NCBI GenBank assembly: GCA_021792365.1
Contig: JAJYUT010000002.1
Span: 640,313 to 704,312 of the forward strand
Reading direction: 5' to 3'
Length of the DNA stretch: 64,000 nt
DNA from: Pseudomonadota bacterium
GTDB taxonomy: Bacteria; Pseudomonadota; Alphaproteobacteria; Dongiales; Dongiaceae
Positions 15,337-25,124 of the stretch are shown here, one piece after another (the stretch's first letter is position 1; each line of letters begins with the position of its first letter). The notes under the pieces are model-generated. The model was not told the origin of the DNA. It did not search any database and saw nothing but the letters and a program-made list of their open reading frames with translations. A program made the position numbers and the translations under genes.

Positions 15337-15951
15337 TTAGCGCGAGTAGAACTCGACGACCAGATGCGGCTCCATTGTCACCGGATAGGGCACGTCCGCG
15401 AGTTGCGGGATGCGCGCCAGCCTGGCCGTCATCTTCTTGTGATCGACCTCGATGTAATCCGGCACGTCGCGCTCGCCCATCTGGGTGGCGCCGAGAACGA
15501 TCGTCAGGTCCTTGGACCTCTCCCTCACCTCGACGACATCGCCTTCCTTCAACTGCATGGAGCCGATGTTGACGCGCTTGCCGTTGACCTTGATGTGGCC
15601 GTGACTGATGAACTGGCGGGCGGCGAACGGGGTCGGCACGAACTTGGCGCGATAGACCACGGTCTCTAGCCGGCGCTCGAGCAGGCCGATCAGGTTTTCC
15701 GAGGTGTCGCCGCGGCGGCGCGAGGCCTCCTGATACATCCGGCGGAACTGGCGCTCGCCGATATTGCCGTAGTAGCCCTTGAGGCGCTGCTTGGCCATCA
15801 GCTGCAGGCCGAAATCGGTCGGCTTCTTGCGGCGCTGGCCGTGCTGACCGGGGCCATATTCGCGATCGTTGATCGGGCTCTTCGGGCGGCCCCAGAGATT
15901 GACGCCCAGACGACGGTCAATCTTGTGCTTGGCGCTGATGCGCTTCGACAT
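15337..15951 (-). CDS. rpsD: 30S ribosomal protein S4
   Basis: Primary 16S rRNA-binding protein that nucleates 30S body assembly, 204 aa. It starts [26 protein letters not shown] as in other alphaproteobacteria and carries an S4 RNA-binding domain (about residues 94-155: [14 protein letters not shown], then [13 protein letters not shown]). GGAAG precedes the ATG. It is monocistronic, with its own strong terminator downstream. Confidence 0.98.
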   Translation of the reverse strand: MSKRISAKHKIDRRLGVNLWGRPKSPINDREYGPGQHGQRRKKPTDFGLQLMAKQRLKGYYGNIGERQFRRMYQEASRRRGDTSENLIGLLERRLETVVYRAKFVPTPFAARQFISHGHIKVNGKRVNIGSMQLKEGDVVEVRERSKDLTIVLGATQMGERDVPDYIEVDHKKMTARLARIPQLADVPYPVTMEPHLVVEFYSR

Positions 15952-16279
15952 AACGCTTCCTTTCTCGCTGCGAGAGCGATGTTGTTGTTATCCCGGCTGT
16001 CCGCTCCGTCCCGCTCGGGACGGCGGCTGGGCAGGGTCTCAAGGACCCGCCCGGCTCGGGAGCGCGCGGACTATAGTGTCAAAAGCGGCCAAGTCAAGGA
16101 ACCGGGCATGGCCCGGCCGGTAGTCAGGCGCACCCAAGTAAAAAGCAGTATTTTCAACGCATTGCCTATTCCCGGCCGGCGTGAATTGCCAGCACTTCGG
16201 GGGATCGGCTAGTCTCTGCGCGGCGAGTGCAAGCCCCCAGAACGGGGGCTGCCGGCGCCTCCATCATCAAACGGTTATC
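15952..16279. other. Intergenic region between rpsD and the glutamine-synthetase-like gene
   Basis: This 328-base stretch holds the divergent promoters of rpsD and the following gene. In the leader of the latter, AGCCCCC (16232-16238) and GGGGGCT (16244-16250) form a 7-bp hairpin with a five-base loop about 30 bases before the start codon; there is no T-tract after it. No open frame of coding character was seen. Confidence 0.5.
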
Positions 16280-17629
16280 ATGAAATACCTGGAAGAATGG
16301 CTCGACGAACGGAAGGTCGATGAGGTCGAGTGCCTTGTCCCCGACATGAACGGCATCCCGCGCGGCAAGATCCTGCCGGCGCAGAAATTCACCAAGAGCG
16401 TGCGCGAATACGGCCTCAGGCTGCCGGAAAGCATCTTCCTCCAGACCGTGACCGGCGAGTATCCCGATCTGGACGAGGACGACATCGGCTCGGACGAGGA
16501 TCCCGACATCTATCTTCGCCCGGATCCCGATACCATCCGCATGGTGCCGTGGTACGCCGACCCGACCGCGCAGGTGATCCACGACGCTTACCACGCAGAC
16601 GACACGCCGGTGCAGCATTCGTCGCGCTATGTGCTGAAGAAGGTTCTGAAGCTCTATGACGACAATGGCTGGAAGCCGATCGTGGCGCCGGAGCTCGAGT
16701 TCTACCTTGTCAGCGTCAACACCGACCCGGACCTGCCCTTGGTGCCCCCGACCGGCCGCTCCGGCCGGCCGGAGACCGGCAGCCAGGCCTACGGCATCGA
16801 CGCCACCAACGAGTTCGACCAGATTTTCGAGGACGTCTATGATTTCTGCGAGAAATCGGACATCGACGTCGACACGCTGACGCACGAATCCGGCGCGGCG
16901 CAGATGGAGATCAACTTCAACCACGGCAACCCGCTGGAGCTCGCGGACCAGGCCTTCCTGTTCAAGCGCACGGTTCGCCAGGCGGCGATGAAGCACAACG
17001 TCTACGCCACCTTCATGGCGAAGCCGCTCGCCAACCAGCCGGGCAGTTCCATGCACATCCACCAGTCGGTGGTGGAGAAGCGCACGGGCAAGAACCTGTT
17101 CGCGGACAGCAAGGGGCGCGACACAGCCCTGTTCCGCGCCCATGTCGCCGGCCTGCAGCGCTATCTGCCGCAGGTGGTGCCGATGCTGGCGCCGAACGTG
17201 AATTCCTATCGCCGTCTGCGTCCGCGCTTCGATGCGCCGATCAACGTGCAATGGGGCATCGACAACCGCTCCTGCGGGCTGCGGGTGCCAATCTCCAGCG
17301 CTTCGAGCCGGCGCATCGAGAACCGCCTGGCGGGCGCGGATGCAAACCCTTATCTCGCGATCGCAGCCTCCCTGCTCTGCGGCTATATCGGCATGACGGA
17401 ACGGCTGAAGCCGACCAACCAGATCGAGGGCAGCGCCTATCGCATGGCGCATACGCTGCCGAAGACCCCGCACGAGGCGTTGTCCAAGTTCCTGGCGTGC
17501 AAGCCGGTCAAGGCGTTGCTCGGCGAGAAGTTCGTGAAGGCGCTCTACATCGTGAAGATGGCGGAGCTGGAGGCCTACCAGAACGTCATCAGCTCGTGGG
17601 AGCGCGAGCATCTGTTGTTGAACGTCTAG
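16280..17629 (+). CDS. Glutamine synthetase family, probable gamma-glutamylpolyamine synthetase
   Basis: A 449-aa ATP-dependent ligase of the PuuA/GlnA4 branch, predicted to couple glutamate to an amine such as putrescine. It has the beta-grasp N-terminal part (MNGIPRGKILPAQKF) and the catalytic domain with APELEFYLV (metal-binding Glu), GAAQMEINF and PGSSMHIHQSV (metal His, ATP site), then NRSCGLRVP. The adenylylation loop of true GlnA is not apparent. The gene is followed 228 bases later by an omega-aminotransferase of SpuC type, which together suggest polyamine use. The other Puu enzymes are not in the window. Confidence 0.85.
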   Translation: MKYLEEWLDERKVDEVECLVPDMNGIPRGKILPAQKFTKSVREYGLRLPESIFLQTVTGEYPDLDEDDIGSDEDPDIYLRPDPDTIRMVPWYADPTAQVIHDAYHADDTPVQHSSRYVLKKVLKLYDDNGWKPIVAPELEFYLVSVNTDPDLPLVPPTGRSGRPETGSQAYGIDATNEFDQIFEDVYDFCEKSDIDVDTLTHESGAAQMEINFNHGNPLELADQAFLFKRTVRQAAMKHNVYATFMAKPLANQPGSSMHIHQSVVEKRTGKNLFADSKGRDTALFRAHVAGLQRYLPQVVPMLAPNVNSYRRLRPRFDAPINVQWGIDNRSCGLRVPISSASSRRIENRLAGADANPYLAIAASLLCGYIGMTERLKPTNQIEGSAYRMAHTLPKTPHEALSKFLACKPVKALLGEKFVKALYIVKMAELEAYQNVISSWEREHLLLNV

Positions 17630-17857
17630 GCGGCTGGTAGACTGCGCGTCATGGGAGCATGGACCGATCCTCTGGCGTTGTTGAGCGCGAGCCGGCATCA
17701 CGGGCCGGCCAGCCACCGGTCCCTGCGCGCCGAGATCCTGATCCTGACCGCGCGCATCAATTTCAATCCGTGACTACGCGCTGAGCGCTTTCAGTCCGGC
17801 GCGCGCAGCGGCGCGGCGCCGTTTTCATTCCGTTGTTTCAACGCGAGGGTTCCATCC

Positions 17858-19234
17858 ATGACCGCACTCCCGAAGCGCAACTCGACCGCCGAATGGCAGG
17901 CGCTGGATCGCAGCCACGTCCATCCCTTCACCGACCATGCCGAACTGCACAGGATCGGCAGCCGCGTCATCACCAGGGCGGAGGGCACCTATCTCTGGGA
18001 TTCCGAGGGCAACAAGCTGCTGGACGCCTTTGCCGGCTTGTGGTGCGTGAATGTCGGCTATGGCCGCAAGTCGATCGCCGAGGCGGCCTACAAGCAGCTC
18101 CAGGAGCTGCCCTACTACAACACCTTCTTCAAAACCACGAACCCGGCCGCCGCGGAGCTGAGCGAGATCCTGGTCGGCCTGACGCCGAAGCAGTTCAACC
18201 ACGTCTTCTATGGCCTCAGCGGCTCCGACGCGAACGACACCATCGTGCGCATGGTGCGCACCTATTGGAACCTGAAGAAGAAGCCGAGCAAGAAGACGAT
18301 CATCAGCCGGGTCTACGCCTATCACGGCTCGACCATGGCATCGGCTTCGCTTGGCGGCATGAACTACATGCACGAGCTGGCGGACCTGCCGCTGCCCGGT
18401 TTTGTGCACGTGCGGCGGCCCTATTGGTACGCGGAAGGCGGCGACCTGTCGCCGGAAGAGTTCGGCAAGGTCTGCGCCAAAGCGATCGAGGACAAGATCC
18501 TGGAGCTCGGCCCCGACAACGTGGCCGCCTTCATCGGCGAGCCGATCATGGGCGCAGGCGGTGTCGTGATCCCGCCATCGACCTATTGGCCGGCGGTGCA
18601 GGAAATCTGCAAGAAGTACGACCTGCTGCTGATCGCCGACGAGGTGATCTGCGGGTTCGGTCGGACCGGCCACTGGTTCGGCTCGGAGCATTTCGGCATC
18701 GACGGCGCCGATTTCATGACCATGGCGAAAGGTCTGAGCTCCGGCTATCTGCCGATCTCGGGCGTCATGATCTCCGACCGCGTCGCGGAGGTCCTTTCCA
18801 GCGGCATCGATTTCAATCACGGCTACACCTATTCGGGCCATCCGGCCGCCTGCGCGGTCGCGATCGAGAACATCCGCATCCTGAAGGAGGAGAAGCTGGT
18901 CGAGCGCGTGCGCGACGAGACCGGCCCCTATCTCGCCAAGCGGCTGCAGGAGCTGCTCGACCATCCGCTGGTGGGCGAAGTGCGCAATGTCGGCCTGATG
19001 GGCGCGATCGAACTGGTGAAGGACAAGAAGGCGAGGCGCACCTTCGAGCCAATCGGCGAGGTCGGCACCATCTGCCGCGATCATTGCTTCGCCAACGGGC
19101 TGGTGATGCGCGCCACCAAGGACACGATGATGGTCTCCCCGCCCCTTACCTGGACCAAGGAGAACATCGACGAATTCATGCGCCTCACCGGCAAGGCGCT
19201 CGACCTGACGGCAAACGACGTGATGCGGAAGTGA
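17858..19234 (+). CDS. Class III omega-aminotransferase, SpuC-like
   Basis: PLP-dependent aminotransferase of 458 aa, fold type I. The PLP lysine is Lys291 in MTMAKGLSSGYLP; LLIADEVICGFGRTG with the PLP-binding Asp and YHGSTMASASLGG are also diagnostic. The N terminus HVHPFTDHAELHRIGSRVI is typical of putrescine/beta-alanine:pyruvate aminotransferases. With the upstream glutamine-synthetase-like ligase it fits deamination of putrescine or another diamine. It ends 35 bases before a disrupted glycosyltransferase gene. Confidence 0.88.
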   Translation: MTALPKRNSTAEWQALDRSHVHPFTDHAELHRIGSRVITRAEGTYLWDSEGNKLLDAFAGLWCVNVGYGRKSIAEAAYKQLQELPYYNTFFKTTNPAAAELSEILVGLTPKQFNHVFYGLSGSDANDTIVRMVRTYWNLKKKPSKKTIISRVYAYHGSTMASASLGGMNYMHELADLPLPGFVHVRRPYWYAEGGDLSPEEFGKVCAKAIEDKILELGPDNVAAFIGEPIMGAGGVVIPPSTYWPAVQEICKKYDLLLIADEVICGFGRTGHWFGSEHFGIDGADFMTMAKGLSSGYLPISGVMISDRVAEVLSSGIDFNHGYTYSGHPAACAVAIENIRILKEEKLVERVRDETGPYLAKRLQELLDHPLVGEVRNVGLMGAIELVKDKKARRTFEPIGEVGTICRDHCFANGLVMRATKDTMMVSPPLTWTKENIDEFMRLTGKALDLTANDVMRK

Positions 19235-19269
19235 CACTGCGGATGGATCTTCGGTGAGTGCCTGGCTCG

Positions 19270-20739
19270 ATGGCCAGCGAGGGGAAAGGCGAGTTGAGCA
19301 GGTTGGGCAGGCTGTGGGCACGCGCGGCGCAGACGCTTGATTTCGAGTTCAAACCGGCGTTCCGCTTTATCGCGTCTGCGCTACGGGAAAGTTTGCAAGA
19401 TCGGCTGGCCAGCGAGGATTCCGAGTCGAAGAAGACCGTCGTGGTCGGCCAATCGCTCTGGCTGGCTCGCGCCCTTGGACTGAGGAAGACCCGGATCCTC
19501 CATCTCGCCTATCCCGACTTCACGATCGAAAATCTGGCGCTGCTTAGCGATGAGTACGACTTTCTGATCGCCGACCGCGTTCTCCATCGTTGTCTGAGCC
19601 TCGAGGATGCCGGGCGCGAGACAATCCGTGTGTTGCGGCCCGGTGGTTGGTTCGTTCACACTGCCAGCGTTCTGGATTTCGCTTTGCGGTCGCCGGTCGG
19701 CCGGCGCTCGTTGAGCCCGCGCCGGCTTGCCACCCTTTTTCCTCACGTGACAAACGCGTCTGCGTCGGGATGGGGGCATCCGCTGGCGTCCGTGCCTTCA
19801 TTGCGAGCGAACCGCACCGGCGACTACGCCCTGGTTTCATGGGTGATCGGGCAGAAATCAGAGACGGCTCCTGCCATTGCACCCAGCGTAGCGAAGCGCA
19901 TCTTGCGGCCAACCCGCTACCGGTATCGACCGCAACCCGCCAAGTTCGGGGTCGTGGCGATGTGTCGGAACGAGGCGCCCTATCTCCTCGAATGGATTGC
20001 GCACTACCGGGCGCTCGGGTTTCAGCAGGTCACTATCTACGACAATCAAAGCAACGATGCGTCGGCCGACATTCTCTTGCCGCTAGCGTAGGCCGGAATC
20101 ATCAACGCCTTCTTCTGGCGCGATCGGAACAATAAGCAGAATAGGGCTTACAACCACGCAGTTCGACGGTTGCGGCCCTACGTCGATTGGTGCCTCTTCG
20201 CAGATCTCGACGAATTCCTGCTGCTTGATCCCGGCCTGTCTCTCGAAGACATCCTGTCCAGGGAGCCCGATGTCGCTGCAATCTCCATACCGTGGCGCGT
20301 GTACGGATCAGCGGGTTTCCGTAATCGCGAGACTGTCCCGACAATCGAGCGGTTCACGAAGGCGCACCCGCGGAACAGCGCAATCGTCAAATCGATCGTC
20401 CGCCTTCGGGATATCTGGCGGGCGGAGGTGCATATCCCACGGGGAATCAACGGACGCGTCACAGACGTTCAAGGGAGAACCGTCACCAACGTCCATGCCT
20501 GCGGATTGCCCTGGATCGCCAACGGTCCGGCGCGAATCAATCACTACATCAATCGCTCGTGGGAGGAGTTCGAGTCCAAGCGGGCTCGTGGACGCGGCGC
20601 CATCGTGGGCGCCTTTCGTTCGGCCGATGCGTTCGACAGGGCCGGTCCCGGTAGTGACGAGGTGCTTGACGCACTCCGCCTAGTGCCTGCCGTGAAGGAA
20701 GAGTTCGCACGCCTGCGCAAGATCGTCGGCGAACGCTGA
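19270..20739 (+). pseudogene. Methyltransferase-glycosyltransferase fusion, split by an amber codon
   Basis: One open frame is interrupted only by TAG at 20089-20091. Upstream it encodes a degenerate SAM-methyltransferase-like part (YDFLIADRVLHR, then VLRPGGWFVHTAS) and the start of a GT2/GT92-type domain (FGVVAMCRNEAPYLLEWIAHY, then TIYDNQSNDAS). Immediately after the TAG the same frame continues the domain through AGIINAFFWRDRNNKQNR and the DxD-like WCLFADLDEFL to the stop at 20737-20739. The full product would be about 489 aa. Either a recent single-base nonsense mutation (GAG or CAG to TAG) or a sequence error explains it. Base composition looks less GC-rich than the neighbours, hinting at transfer. 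A GTG at 19258 is an alternative start. Confidence 0.75.
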
Positions 20740-20744
20740 GTCCC

Positions 20745-21374
20745 CTATTCTGCAGGCACGATCCGGTACGCGCACCGACGCGCGCCGCCGAGGATATGCT
20801 CTTCGCGCTCGACCCTGGCATCGGGTCCCAGCACGTCGCGGAACAGCTTCAGCTCGGATCGGCAGAAGCCCTGGCAGGCCCTGGCGGCGACGCAGATCGG
20901 GCAGTGGTTCTCGATCAGCAGCAGCGAGCCGTCGGGCTGGCGCTTGACCTCCGCCATGTAGCCCTCCTCCGCGCGCTGCTCGGCGAGCAACCTGGCGCGC
21001 TCCGCCAGCGAGCGGCCGGGCCGCAGGCGCTCGGCGTAAAGGCGGCGGGTCGCCCGTTCGCGCTCCGCGATGACGCGATCCAGCCCCTCGGCGCCGAATG
21101 CCGCGCCGATCGCCTGGATGAGATCAACGGTCGCGGCAGCATGAGAATCCGGAAAACGCGCATGGCCGGCATCGCTCAGCGACCAGACGCGCTTCGGCCG
21201 GCCAACCCCTTCGCGCCGGTCTTCGAACCTCACCAATCCCTTGTCGAGGAGACGCCCAAGCTGCTGGCGGGCCGCGACCACCGTCACCTTCAGGCGGCGC
21301 GCAAGGGCCTCGGCGCCTTGCGGGCCGGTCGATTTGAGGGCGTAGAGCACGCGGGTCGCGCCTTTATCTTCCAT
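20745..21374 (-). CDS. SufR-like iron-sulphur winged-helix regulator
   Basis: A 209-aa transcription factor with an N-terminal winged helix (VLYALKSTGPQGAEALARRL, then GVGRPKRVWSLSDAG) and a C-terminal Cys-rich part: Cys158, Cys161, Cys167, Cys171 and Cys201 in ENHCPICVAARACQGFC and GGARRCAYRI. Cyanobacterial SufR and its relatives bind a [4Fe-4S] or [2Fe-2S] cluster through comparable cysteines. The target is unknown; the AT-rich 97-base gap to the divergent DUF1127-like gene is the obvious place for an operator. No suf genes are nearby. Confidence 0.82.
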   Translation of the reverse strand: MEDKGATRVLYALKSTGPQGAEALARRLKVTVVAARQQLGRLLDKGLVRFEDRREGVGRPKRVWSLSDAGHARFPDSHAAATVDLIQAIGAAFGAEGLDRVIAERERATRRLYAERLRPGRSLAERARLLAEQRAEEGYMAEVKRQPDGSLLLIENHCPICVAARACQGFCRSELKLFRDVLGPDARVEREEHILGGARRCAYRIVPAE

Positions 21375-21471
21375 GCGCCCATGTTAGCACCGCCTCGGCT
21401 ATAAAGAAACATATTGATTTTCTAATTATCTGAATATAGAAATAGATATGCATTCTAATCTGGAGGATGCG

Positions 21472-21654
21472 ATGCGGCTCTTCCGCCTGCTGGTGTCGAG
21501 TCATCGCTTCCATATTGGATGGCAGTCGTTCCTGGCAGGCTTATTTCCTCTTCCGACGAGACGCGCAGACATTCGCGACCTGCCGCCTTACCTGCTGCGC
21601 GACACCGGCGTCAGCGAACATTGCAGCTCCGATCAGGACCGGCTGCTAAGATAA
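21472..21654 (+). CDS. DUF1127-like small protein (60 aa)
   Basis: A small basic protein whose C-terminal half, TRRADIRDLPPYLLRDTGVSEH, follows the DUF1127 (YjiS) pattern of R-L-x-x-L-x-D-x-x-L-x-D-x-G. DUF1127 proteins bind RNA or other partners and have been linked to stress and phosphate physiology; function here is unknown. Start is the ATG at 21472, five bases after GGAGG; an earlier Met at 21448 lacks such a site. The promoter region is strikingly AT-rich for this genome. Confidence 0.6.
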   Translation: MRLFRLLVSSHRFHIGWQSFLAGLFPLPTRRADIRDLPPYLLRDTGVSEHCSSDQDRLLR

Positions 21655-21679
21655 ACTCACATCAGACAGGAACGACCTC

Positions 21680-22255
21680 GTGCCGGATCGCACTCTCAAC
21701 CTCGCCATCATCATCGGCAGCACCCGCGAAGGGCGCTTCGGCGACACCGTCGGGCGCTGGTTCGCGACGGAAGCCGCAGCCCATGGCGGATATGCCGTCG
21801 ACCTCATCGATCTGCTCGAGGTCGGGCTGCCGCCGACCCACGGCGGCCAGCCGACGCCGGACATGGACGCCTACCGTCAGCGCCTCGCGCGCGCCGACGC
21901 GTTCGTCATCGTGACGCCGGAATACAACCACTCCTATCCCGCGTCGCTGAAGCACGCCATCGACCAAGCTTATGCGGAGTGGATGGCCAAGCCCGTCGGG
22001 TTCGTCTCCTATGGCGGGACGGTCGGCGGGGTGCGCGCCATCGAGCATCTGCGGCACGTGTTCGCCGAACTGCACGCGGCGACGATCCGCGACTATCTCT
22101 GCTTCATCAATGCGCGGCGGCAATTCGATGCGGACGGCAACCCGGGCGATCCGGAAGGGCCGCGCAACGCCGCCAAGGTCATGCTGGACCGCCTCGCCTG
22201 GTGGGCAGACGCGCTGCGCACGGCGCGCGAAGCCCGACCCTATGTCAAGAAGTAG
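21680..22255 (+). CDS. NADPH-dependent FMN reductase family protein
   Basis: A 191-aa flavodoxin-fold flavoprotein. IIIGSTREGRFGDTVGRWF is the FMN phosphate-binding loop of the NADPH-dependent FMN reductase/azoreductase family, and TPEYNHSYPASLKHAIDQA is the second conserved block. It would reduce FMN, quinones or azo compounds. The start is a GTG with AGGA nine bases upstream. It follows the DUF1127-like gene by 25 bases and may share its promoter and regulation by the SufR-like protein. Confidence 0.88.
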   Translation: MPDRTLNLAIIIGSTREGRFGDTVGRWFATEAAAHGGYAVDLIDLLEVGLPPTHGGQPTPDMDAYRQRLARADAFVIVTPEYNHSYPASLKHAIDQAYAEWMAKPVGFVSYGGTVGGVRAIEHLRHVFAELHAATIRDYLCFINARRQFDADGNPGDPEGPRNAAKVMLDRLAWWADALRTAREARPYVKK

Positions 22256-22345
22256 ATCGGGCAAGTCCCCCTTGAGTGCGTGCGCGCTCTGTGATCGAGT
22301 GGGCGCGCTTTCCGGATCGATTCAGTCCATCACTCGCTCCCTTTC

Positions 22346-23767
22346 ATGACCCAACCCGCGGCGCAGACGAGGATCACCTGGGGGGACCTGCTGCTGGGCC
22401 CCAAGAAAGCCGCCGTTTGGACCATCTGCCTCGGCGTCGCCCTGCATGCCTTCAACTGGTTCGTGATCAATACGATCACGCCCTCCGCGGTGCTGGAGCT
22501 GGGCGGCGAGGAGCTGCTGAGCTGGGTGACGGCTTTCTACCTGGTCTTCTCGATCGTGGGTTCGTCGGGGGCGGCCTTCCTCAAGGGGCGGCTTGGACTG
22601 CGCACGGTGCTGCTCGGCTCCTCGCTGCTGGCGATCGCCGGCAGCCTGGTCATCGCGGCGGCCCCCACCATGGAGGTGCTCCTCGCCGGCCGGATCGTGC
22701 AGGGCTTCGCAGAAGGCATGGTGATGGCCCTGTGCTACGTCATCGCCGCGGATACCGTGGGGGAGGAGGCGTTGCCGCCCTTGTTCGGGCTGCTCGCCGT
22801 TGTATGGGCCCTCGCCACGATCGGGGGGCCGATCCTCGGCGGCGTGCTGGCGCATCTCTGGTCGTGGCGCATTGCCGCCGCCTCGCTCGCGCCGATGGCG
22901 GTCCTGTTCCTCATCCTGGCGCTGATCGTGCTGCCTGCGCGGCCGAAGACTGCGGACAACAAACGCGGCTGGCCGCTTCTGCGCCTGACGTTTCTCACCG
23001 GCGGCAGCCTGGCGATCTGCGTCGCCAGCGAAGCCGATACGCCGCTCCGTGCCTCTTTGATCGTGGTGACGGGCCTCGTCGCGCTGTGGATCGGATTGCG
23101 CATGGACCGCTGGGCGCGCGCCCCTCTGTTCCCCGCGCAATTGCTTTCGGCGCGGTCCGCCAGTTCCCTCGGCCTCTGGATCGTCGGGCTGATGCCGCTT
23201 GCGGAAGCCAGCGTATTCCTTTTCATCCCCTATGTCGGCCAACTGCACATGGGGCTGAGCGTCATGCATGCGGGTCAGCTAGCCTCGGTCGTCGCGCTCG
23301 GGTGGTCCGCCAGCGCCATCATGGTTGCACGGATGACGGAGAAGCAGGCGACGCGCCTCATCGTCCTCGGCCCGGTGCTGTTGACGCTCGGCATGTTCCT
23401 GCTGGCATGGGCGGTGGAAGACGGGAGCCTCATCGTCACCTCCATTGCGCTCGCCGCCTGCGGCGTGGGCTTCGGTATCAGCAACGGCTTCATCTGCCAG
23501 CGCACGATCGGCGCCAGCGGCAACGCCGAACGTGACGTCACGTCCGGCGCGATCCCGACCTTCGAAGGGCTGGGCGCGGCCCTGGGCGCGGCCTTCTCCG
23601 GAATCATCGCAATCAGTGCGGGCTTTCCCGATCTCGACACCAGCACGCGGCCGATCGTCTGGGCGTTCCTGATCGGCGGATTGCTGGGCGTGCCGGCGAT
23701 CTTTGCCGCGATGCGCTTCGCTCGGCAGACCTCGGCGGCAGCGCTCGCGCCGCAGCCCGCCGAATAG
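22346..23767 (+). CDS. MFS transporter (DHA2-like)
   Basis: A 473-aa major facilitator protein. The loop between segments 2 and 3 (LKGRLGLRTVLLGSSLL) and the GRIVQGFAEGMVMA block are MFS motifs; hydrophobicity and length fit 14 segments as in the DHA2 drug/H+ antiporters. Substrate is unknown. Cytosolic ends are charged, and the final segment ends about 20 residues before the C terminus. It lies 90 bases after the flavin reductase gene. Confidence 0.87.
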   Translation: MTQPAAQTRITWGDLLLGPKKAAVWTICLGVALHAFNWFVINTITPSAVLELGGEELLSWVTAFYLVFSIVGSSGAAFLKGRLGLRTVLLGSSLLAIAGSLVIAAAPTMEVLLAGRIVQGFAEGMVMALCYVIAADTVGEEALPPLFGLLAVVWALATIGGPILGGVLAHLWSWRIAAASLAPMAVLFLILALIVLPARPKTADNKRGWPLLRLTFLTGGSLAICVASEADTPLRASLIVVTGLVALWIGLRMDRWARAPLFPAQLLSARSASSLGLWIVGLMPLAEASVFLFIPYVGQLHMGLSVMHAGQLASVVALGWSASAIMVARMTEKQATRLIVLGPVLLTLGMFLLAWAVEDGSLIVTSIALAACGVGFGISNGFICQRTIGASGNAERDVTSGAIPTFEGLGAALGAAFSGIIAISAGFPDLDTSTRPIVWAFLIGGLLGVPAIFAAMRFARQTSAAALAPQPAE

Positions 23768-23915
23768 ATCCCTCGCCGCACGGATTGTCTCGCTACAAAG
23801 ACTTGGGCAGCCATGCGCAGCCGGCATCGGAGCATGGCGCATCGCGACCTATCTGCAATGCGTGCCGCCCGCTACCATGCGCACGAGAGCGCCGGTTCTG
23901 GGGTACCCTTCCGTG

Positions 23916-25118
23916 ATGTCACGTCGCGCAGCGATCTTCTTCATCAGCATCGGCGCCCTGTCGATGGTCCTGACCTTCGGCATCCGCCAGACCTTCGGCC
24001 TGTTCCTGCGGCCGCTTCATGAAGAGCTCGGCTGGAGCGTCGCCGCACTCTCGCTCGCCTGGGCGGTGCAAAACCTGCTGTGGGGGGCCTTCCAGCCGAT
24101 CGCCGGCGCGATCGCCGACACCAGGGGGCCGACCTCGGTCGCCTTCTTCGGCGGCGTCGCCTATATCGCAGGCGTCTGGCTGATGAGCGAGGCGCAGTCG
24201 CCGCTCACCTATGGCATCGGCAGCGGCGTCCTGGTCGGGATCGGGCTGGCCTGCAGCGGCATGTCGGTGGTGCTGGGCGCCATCATGCGCGCCTCGCCGC
24301 CGGACAAGCGCGGGCTCTATGGCGGCATCGTCACGGCGGGCGGCTCGGTCGGGCAGATGATCTTCATGCCAGTGACCCAGGAGCTGATCGAACGGCTCGA
24401 TTGGCAGGCAGCCCTGCAGATCCTGGCGCTGATCAGCATTGCCATCGCGCTGTGCGCCTTCGGCCTGCCCCGCGCGCGCAAGCAGGCCGGGCCCGCGACG
24501 GACGCGATCAGCGCCAACAGCATCGGCGAAGCGCTGCGCACGGCGTTCGAGGACCGCTCCTATCTGCTGCTGATTTCGGGCTTCTTCGTCTGCGGCTTCC
24601 ACCTCGCCTTCATCGGATTCCATCTGCCGCAATTCGCCGCCCTGTGCGGGCTTTCGCCGACGGCGGCCTCCGATTCGCTGGCGCTGGTCGGCGGGTTCAA
24701 CGCGGTCGGCTGCGTTCTCATCGGGCTGATGATGCGCCGGGTGCAGTCGAAATACCTGCTGAGCTGGATCTACCTCCTGCGCGCGGTCGCGATCGCCGCC
24801 TTCTTCCTGCTGCCGGTCACTGAGGTCTCCATCCGCGTGTTCGGTGCGGCGATGGGGCTGCTGTGGCTCTCCACCGTCCCGCCGACCAGCGGGCTGGTGG
24901 CGCGGCTGTTCGGAACGCGGTATCTTACCATGCTGTTCGGCATCGCTTTCTTCAGCCACCAGGTGGGCGCGTTCATCGGCGCCTACTGGGCGGGCTGGCT
25001 GTATGACACGCAGGGCAATTACGATGCGGTCTGGTGGGTTTCCATTGCGCTGGGCGTTCTCTCCGCCGCCGTGCACCTGCCGATCCGCGAGCGCGCGCCG
25101 GTCGCGGCGATGGCCTGA
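23916..25118 (+). CDS. MFS transporter (OFA/monocarboxylate type)
   Basis: A 400-aa, 12-segment major facilitator of the oxalate/formate or monocarboxylate branch (FGIRQTFGLFLRPLHEELGWS, then AQNLLWGAFQPIAGAIADTRG in parts). The C-terminal half repeats the pattern (FFSHQVGAFIGAYWAGWLYD). The start is taken at the ATG at 23916; the longer upstream frame has no signal for translation. It ends six bases before the ruvX start, so the two are probably one transcript. Confidence 0.85.
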   Translation: MSRRAAIFFISIGALSMVLTFGIRQTFGLFLRPLHEELGWSVAALSLAWAVQNLLWGAFQPIAGAIADTRGPTSVAFFGGVAYIAGVWLMSEAQSPLTYGIGSGVLVGIGLACSGMSVVLGAIMRASPPDKRGLYGGIVTAGGSVGQMIFMPVTQELIERLDWQAALQILALISIAIALCAFGLPRARKQAGPATDAISANSIGEALRTAFEDRSYLLLISGFFVCGFHLAFIGFHLPQFAALCGLSPTAASDSLALVGGFNAVGCVLIGLMMRRVQSKYLLSWIYLLRAVAIAAFFLLPVTEVSIRVFGAAMGLLWLSTVPPTSGLVARLFGTRYLTMLFGIAFFSHQVGAFIGAYWAGWLYDTQGNYDAVWWVSIALGVLSAAVHLPIRERAPVAAMA

Positions 25119-25124
25119 GACGAC

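Noticed and set aside
16232-16250. Terminator or riboswitch in the leader of the glutamine-synthetase-like gene
   Set aside because: Only a 7-bp hairpin without T-tract or conserved aptamer sequence.
17651-17773. 40-codon frame between the glutamine-synthetase-like and aminotransferase genes
   Set aside because: No ribosome-binding site and no family pattern; too short to support.
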